Shown piece after piece: positions 57,715 to 64,000 of a stretch of DNA of 64,000 nucleotides. Source of the stretch: Anthonomus grandis grandis (lineage: Eukaryota; Arthropoda; Insecta; Coleoptera; Curculionidae); NCBI RefSeq assembly GCF_022605725.1, contig NC_065564.1:4876698-4940697 (forward strand). Direction: 5' to 3'. The notes under the pieces were generated by a model. That model was not told where the DNA came from. It saw only the letters and a program-made list of their open reading frames with translations, and did not search any database. A program made the position numbers and the translations under genes. Each line of letters opens with the position of its first letter. Within the stretch, counting starts at the first letter, position 1.

Positions 57715-60640
57715 ATGAAGCGCATTATTACCACAATCGATCCAAATTTCAATCGATTACACCAAATTATTACAAATCTTATTATTGCAATACTAGATCA
57801 AATCTCTAATCGAATACATAAGAGATTTAATTTCTTATGGATATTTCTGCACCCCAATCGATCTGATTTCTAATCGATTACATAAGACATTTCATTTGTT
57901 ATGGATATTATTGTACCCCAATCGATATGCTTTCCAATGGATTACATAAGAGTATTTATTTATTATAAACATTATTGCACCCCAATCGATCTAATTTCTA
58001 ATCGAATACATAAGAGATTTAATTTATTATGGATATTTCTGCACTCCAATCGATCTCATTTCCAATCAATTACATAAGAGATTTTATTTATTAAAAACAT
58101 TATTGCACCCCAATCGATCTGATTTCCAAACGATTACATAAGACATTTCATTTATTAAAGACATTATTGCACCCCAATCGATCTGATTTCAAATCGATTA
58201 TATAAGAGATTTCATTTATTATGGATATTATTGCACCCCAATCGATCTGGTTTCCAATCGATTGCAAAAGAGATTTCATTTATTATAGACATTATTGCAC
58301 CCCAATCGATCTGATTTCCAATCGATTACATAAGAGATTTCATTTGTTATGGATATTTCTGCACCCCAATCGATCGGCATTCAAATGGATTATATAAGAG
58401 ATTTTATTTATTATAAACATTATTGCACCCCAATCGATCTAATTTCTAATCGAATACATAAGAGATTTCATTTGTTATGGATATTTCTGCACCCCAATCG
58501 ATCGGCATTCAAATGGATTATATAAGAGATTTTATTTATTATAAACATTATTGCACCCCAATCGATCTAGTTTCTAATCGAATACATAAGAGATTTAATG
58601 TCTTATGGATATTTCTGCACCCCAATCGATCTGATTTCCAATCGATTACATAAGAGATTTCATTTGTTATGGATATTTCTGCACCCCAATCGATCTGCAT
58701 TCAAATGGATTATATAAGAGATTTTATTTATTATAAACATTATTGCACCCCAACCGATCTAATTTCTAATCGAATACATAAGAGATTTAATTTCTTATGG
58801 ATATTTCTGCACCCCAATCGATCTGATTTCCAATCGATTACATAAGAGATTTCATTTGTTATGGATATTTCTGCACCCCAATCGATCTAATTTCTAATCG
58901 AATACATAAGAGATTTAATTTCTTATGGATATTTCTGCACCCCAATCGATCTGATTTCCAATCGATTACATAAGAGATTTCATTTGTTATGGATATTATT
59001 GTACCCCAATCGATCTAATTTCTAATCGAATACATAAGAGATTTTATTTATTAAAAACATTATTGCACCCCAATCGATCTGATTTCCAATCGACTATATA
59101 AGAGATTTCATTTGTTATGGATATTTCTGCACCCCAATCGATCTGCATTCAAATGGATTATATAAGAGATTTTATTTATTATAAACATTATTGTACCCCA
59201 ATCGATCTAGTTTCTAATCGAATACATAAGAGATTTAATGTCTTATGGATATTTCTGCACCCCAATCGATCTGATTTCCAATCGATTACATAAGAGATTT
59301 CATTTGTTATGGATATTTCTGCACCCCAATCGATCTGCATTCAAATGGATTATATAAGAGATTTTATTTATTATAAACATTATTGCACCCCAACCGATCT
59401 AATTTCTAATCGAATACATAAGAGATTTAATTTTGTTATGGATATTTCTGCACCACAATCGATCTGATTTCCAATCGATTACATAAGAGATTTCATTTGT
59501 TATGGATATTTCTGCACCCCAATCGATCTGATTTCCAATCGATTACATAAGAGATTTCATTTGTTATGGATATTTCTGCACCCCAATCGATCTGCATTCA
59601 AATGGGTTATATAAGAGATTTTATTTATTATAAACATTATTGCACCCCAACCGATCTAATTTCTAATCGAATACATAAGAGATTTAATTTCTTATGGATA
59701 TTTCTGCACCCCAATCGATCTGATTTCCAATCGATTACATAAGAGATTTCATTTGTTATGGATATTTCTGCACCCCAATCGATCTAATTTCTAATCGAAT
59801 ACATAAGAGATTTAATTTCTTATGGATATTTCTGCACCCCAATCGATCTGATTTCCAATCGATTACATAAGAGATTTCATTTGTTATGGATATTATTGTA
59901 CCCCAATCGATCTAATTTCTAATCGAATACATAAGAGATTTTATTTATTAAAAACATTATTGCACCCCAATCGATCTGATTTCCAATCGATTATATAAGA
60001 GATTTCATTTATTATGGATATTATTGCACCCCAATCGATCTAGTTTCTAATCGAATACATAAGAGATTTAATGTCTTATGGATATTTCTGCACCCCAATC
60101 GATCTGATTTCCAATCGATTGCAAAAGAGATTTCATTTATTATAGACATTATTGCACCCCAATCGATCTGATTTCCAATCGATTACATAAGAGATTTCAT
60201 TTGTTATTGATATTTCTGCACCCCAATCGATCTAATTTCCAATCGATTACATAAGAGATTTCATTTGTTATGGATATTATTGCACCCCAATCGATCTAAT
60301 TTCTAATCGAATACATATGAGATTTAATTTATTATGGATATTTCTGCACCCCAATCGATCTGATTTCCAATCGATTACAAAAGAGATTTCATTTATTATA
60401 GACATTATTGCACCCCAATCGATCTAATTTCCAATCGATTACATAAAAGATTTCATTTGTTATGGATATTATTGCACTCCAATCGATCTAATTTCTAATC
60501 GAATACATACAAGGTTTAATTTATTATGGATATTTCTGCACCCCAATCGATCTGATTTCCAATCGATTACAAAAGAGATTTCATTTATTATAGACATTAT
60601 TGCACCCCAATCGATCTAATTTCTAATCGAATACATACAT
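57715..60640 (+). repeat. satellite array, 64-bp monomer, about 45 copies
   Basis: The monomer contains TGCACCCCAATCGATCTGAT, then TTCCAATCGATTACATAAGA and a GATTTCATTTGTTATGGATATTTC-like part. Spacing is 64 bp where clean (58617 to 58681). Each monomer has two CAATCGAT boxes 16 bases apart in direct orientation. Several variants alternate: TTTCTAATCGAATAC versus TTTCCAATCGATTAC, and CTGCATTCAAATGGATTAT. Blocks of three to five variants recur in the same order (around 58370-58740 and 59130-59400), which indicates higher-order repeats. The first few monomers at 57715-57900 are the most decayed. Confidence 0.93.
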
Positions 60641-62310
60641 TGCACCCCAGTGAATCCGATTTCCAATCTATTACCTATGAAATCAAATTTTTTACAAATA
60701 CTATCACCCCAATTGATCCAATCTTCAATCAGATACAAAAGAGGTTTCACTTCTTACAAATATTATTATCACCCATCACCCCAGTTGATCCAATGTTCAA
60801 TCGGATACAAAAGAGGTTTCACTTCTTACAAATATTATTATCACCCATCACCGCAATTGATCCAATCTTCAATCAGATACAAAAGAGGTTTCACTTCTTA
60901 CAAATATTATTATCACCCATCACCCCGATTGATCCAATGTTCAATCGGATACAAAAGAGGTTTCACTTCTTACAAATATTATTATCACCCATCACCCCAA
61001 TTAATCCAATCTTCAATCAGATACAAAAGAGGTTTCAGTGATTACAAACATTATTATCACCCAATCGAATACGTAAGAGATTTCATTTATTATAGACATT
61101 AGTGCACCCCAATCGATTTCATAAAAGATTTGATTTATTATAAACATTAGTGCATCCCAATCGATTACATAAGAGATTTCATGTATTATAGACATTAGTG
61201 CACCCCAATCGATTTCATAAGAGATTTCATTTATTATAGACATTAGTGCACCCCAATCGATTACATAAGAGATTTCTTTTATTATAGACATTAGTGCACC
61301 CCAATCGATTTCATAAGAGATTTCATTTATTATAGACCTTATTGCACCCCAATCGATTATATGAAAGATGTCATTTTTTATCATCATTATTGCACCCCAG
61401 TGTACCCGATTTCCAATCTATTATCTAAGAAATCTCATTTTTTACAAATACTATCACGCCAATTGATCCAATCTTCAATCAGATACAAAAGAGGTTTCAC
61501 TTCTTACAAATATTATTATCACCCATAATCCCAATTGATCCAATGTTTAATCGGATACAAAAGAGGTTTCACTTCTTACAAATATTATTATCACCCATAA
61601 TACCAATTGATCCAATGTTTAATCGGATACAAAAGAGGTTTTACTTCTTACAAATATTATTATCACCCATGACCCCAATTGATCCAATCTTCAATCAGAT
61701 ACAAAAGAGGATTCAGTGATTAGATACATTATCACCCAATCGAATACGTAAGAGATTTCATTTATTATAGAGATTAGTGCACCCCAATCGATTACATAAG
61801 ATATTTCATTTATTATAAACATTAGTGCACCCCAATCGATTATATGAAAGATTTAATTTTTTATTATCATTATTGCACCCCAGTGAATCCGATTTCCAAT
61901 CTATTACCTAAGAAATCTCATTTTTTACAAATACTATCACCCCAATTGATCCAATCTTCAATCAGATACAAAAGAGGTTTCACTTCTTACAAATATTATT
62001 ATCACCCATAATCCCAATTGATCCAATGTTTAATCGGATACAAAAGAGGTTTTACTTCTTACAAATATTATTATCACCCATGACCCCAATTGATCCAATC
62101 TTCAATCAGATACAAAAGAGGTTTCACTTCTTAAAAATATTATAATCACCCATCACCCCAATTGATCCAATCTTCAATCAGATACAAAAGAGGTTTCAGT
62201 GATTAGATACATTATTATCACCCAATCGAATACGTGAGAGATTTCATTTATTATAGACATTAGTGCACCCCAATCGATTACATAAGAGATTTCATTTATT
62301 ATAAACATTA
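60640..62310 (+). repeat. mosaic of 72-bp and 48-bp satellite arrays
   Basis: Blocks of a 72-bp monomer (TTGATCCAATCTTCAATCAG, ATACAAAAGAGGTTTCACTT, CTTACAAATATTATTATCAC, CCATCACCCCAA) alternate with blocks of a 48-bp monomer (GTGCACCCCAATCGATTACA, TAAGAGATTTCATTTATTAT, AGACATTA). The 72-bp blocks lie at about 60690-61050, 61440-61730 and 61920-62215. The 48-bp blocks lie at 61080-61375, 61765-61860 and 62260-62310. The same junction sequence (ATTGCACCCCAGTGAATCCG or close) starts each composite block at 60637, 61387 and 61872. Because 72 and 48 are multiples of three, long open frames occur that are not genes. Confidence 0.9.
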
Positions 62311-62785
62311 GAGCACCCCAATCGACGAAAACTCAAATCGATTAAAAAAACCCACCCTAAGATTATATGAAAGATTTCATTTAATATAAACATTAGAGCA
62401 CCCCAATCGACGAAAACTCAAATCGATTAAAAAAACCCACCCTAAGATTATATGAAAGATTTCATTTAATATAAACATTAGAGCACCCCAATCGACGAAA
62501 ACTCAAATCGATTACAAAAACCCACCCTAAGATTATATGAAAGATTTCATTTAATATAAACATTAGAGCACCCCAATCGACGAAAACTCAAATCGATTAA
62601 AAAAACCCACCCTAAGATTATATGAAAGATTTCATTTAATATAAACATTAGAGCACCCCAATCGACGAAAACTCAAATCGATTACAAAAACCCACCCTAA
62701 GATTATATGAAAGATTTCATTTAATATAAACATTAGAGCACCCCAATCGACGAAAACTTAAATCGATTAAAAAAACCCAGCCCAA
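62311..62785 (+). repeat. 85-bp tandem repeat, about 5.5 copies
   Basis: GAGCACCCCAATCGACGAAA recurs at 62311, 62396, 62481, 62566, 62651 and 62736, an exact 85-bp period. Units are nearly identical and differ mainly at ATTAAAAAAAC versus ATTACAAAAAC. From the second copy on, the two types alternate, which points to a 170-bp dimer as the unit of the latest amplification. The 5' part derives from the 48/64-bp monomer; AACCCACCCTAAGATTATAT is added. Confidence 0.93.
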
Positions 62786-62880
62786 TCGGTAACAAAAGAT
62801 TTACTCAGTCTTATCAGAGTTATGAACGCAGGTCGATTTTAGTCGGAGATCAATGCTAATCACTACTAAGTATTTTCACC
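62786..62880. other. short unique spacer within satellite
   Basis: About 95 bases of non-repetitive DNA (around TCTTATCAGAGTTATGAACG) separate the 85-bp and the next 72-bp arrays. Confidence 0.6.
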
Positions 62881-64000
62881 GCTACCTCCAATCAATTACA
62901 GAAGAGGTTTCCCTCTTACAAATATTATTAACACCCATCAATTCAATTGATCCAATGTTCAATCGGATACAAAAGAGGTTTTACTTCTTAAAAATATTAT
63001 AATCACCCATCACCCCAATTGATCCAATCTTCAATCAGATACAAAAGAGGTTTCACTTCTTACAAATATTATTATCACCCATCACCCCAATTGATCCAAT
63101 GTTTAATCGGATACAAAAGAGGTTTCACTTCTTACAAATATTTTTATCACCCATCATCCCAATTAATCCAATGTTCAATCGGATAGAAAAGAGGTTTCCC
63201 TTCTTACAAATATTATTATCACCCATAATCCCAATTGATCCAATGTTTAATCGGATACAAAAGAGGTTTCACTTCTTACAAATATTATTATCACCCATCA
63301 TTCCAATTAATCCAATGTTCAATCGGATACAAAAAAAGTTTCACTTCTTACAAATATTATTATCACCCATAATCCCAATTGATCCAATGTTTAATCGGAT
63401 ACAAAAGAGGTTTCACTTCTTACAAATATTATTATCACCCATCATCCCAATTAATCCAATGTTCAATCGGATAGAAAAGAGGTTTCACTTCTTACAAATA
63501 TTTTTATCACCCATCATTCCAATTAATCCAATGTTTAATCGGATACAAAAAAGTTTCACTTCTTACAAATATTATTATCACCTATAATCCCAATTGATCC
63601 AATGTTTAATTGGATACAAAAGAGGTTTCACTTCTTACAAATATTAATATCACCCATCATCCCAATTAATCCAATGTTCAATCGGATACAAAAGAGGTTT
63701 CACTTCTTACAAATATTATTATCACCCATCATCCCAATTAATCCAATGTTCAATCGGATAGAAAAGAGGTTTCACTTCTTACAAATATTATTATCACCCA
63801 TAATCCCAATTGATCCAATGTTTAATCGGATACAAAAGAGGTTTCACTTCTTACAAATATTATTATCACCCATCATCCCAATTGATCCAATGTTCAATCG
63901 GATACAAAAGAGGTTTCACTTCTTACAAATATTTTTATCACCCATCATCCCAATTAATCCAATGTTCAATCGGATAGAAAAGAGGTTTCACTTCTTACAA
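62880..64000 (+). repeat. satellite array, 72-bp monomer, about 15 copies to window end
   Basis: The same 72-bp monomer as in the mosaic region, now in a long run. Two sub-types alternate loosely: CCCAATTGATCCAATGTTTAATCGGATAC and CCCAATTAATCCAATGTTCAATCGGATAG. The array continues past the end of the window. The 162-codon open frame inside it is 24-residue repeat translation and not a gene. Confidence 0.93.

Noticed and set aside
61013..61387. 124-codon minus-strand frame with 16-residue repeats (EIDWGALMSIIN)
   Set aside because: It translates the 48-bp satellite monomer (48 is also a multiple of three), with no start context or domain.
63099..63587. 162-codon open frame with 24-residue repeats (MFNRIQKRFHFLQILLSPI)
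   Set aside because: It is a direct translation of the 72-bp satellite, whose length is a multiple of three. Frames in this phase stay open without selection. The same holds for the 133- and 150-codon frames at 60640-61102.

Overview
This is animal nuclear DNA, most likely from an insect and plausibly a beetle. It is AT-rich. Introns are very short (49-103 bases) with clean GT..AG borders, intergenic space is large, and non-LTR retrotransposon debris and satellite arrays are abundant. The species cannot be fixed from the sequence.

Four protein-coding genes can be supported. (1) A complete four-exon gene for NDUFS7, the complex I PSST/20-kDa subunit, at 12381-13180 on the + strand. (2) A two-exon NeuroD-family bHLH transcription factor at 33776-34461 on the + strand. 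(3) and (4) Two pyruvate dehydrogenase E1-alpha paralogs placed head to head, at 49231-47649 on the - strand and 49370-50846 on the + strand. Their start codons are 138 bases apart. Both have six exons, internal exons 2-5 have identical lengths, and both predicted proteins are 389 residues. NDUFS7 and the PDHA pair serve mitochondrial energy metabolism. Nothing suggests that they and the NeuroD gene form a functional cluster.

The rest alternates between single-copy, gene-free blocks and islands of repeats. The islands include tandem arrays with units of about 60 to 350 bp at 3.8-4.7, 13.3-14.1, 15.2-16.9, 19.7-21.3, 23.4-24.2, 26.2-27.6, 28.7-29.9, 31.0-33.3, 35.4-36.5, 37.7-39.5, 42.2-43.1 and 44.6-46.3 kb. 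A dispersed element recurs at about 2.0, 2.6, 8.9, 22.6, 23.2 and 24.4 kb. There are also MITE or foldback elements at 15.5 and 18.0 kb and reverse-transcriptase or RNase H fragments at 9.9, 18.6 and 55.7 kb. A related family of satellites (64, 48, 72 and 85-bp monomers) fills 57.7-64.0 kb and runs off the end of the window. Many of the islands share one short motif resembling TTCCAGGCARTTGAAG.

The most unusual signal is a recurring motif with the layout of a hammerhead ribozyme core (CUGANGA, a short hairpin, then GAAA). It occurs seven times on the - strand in the 35.4-36.5 kb array, twice on the + strand near 41.7 kb and once inside an intron of the + strand PDHA gene. The core and stem II are good in several copies, but a convincing stem I is missing, so ribozyme activity is only a hypothesis.
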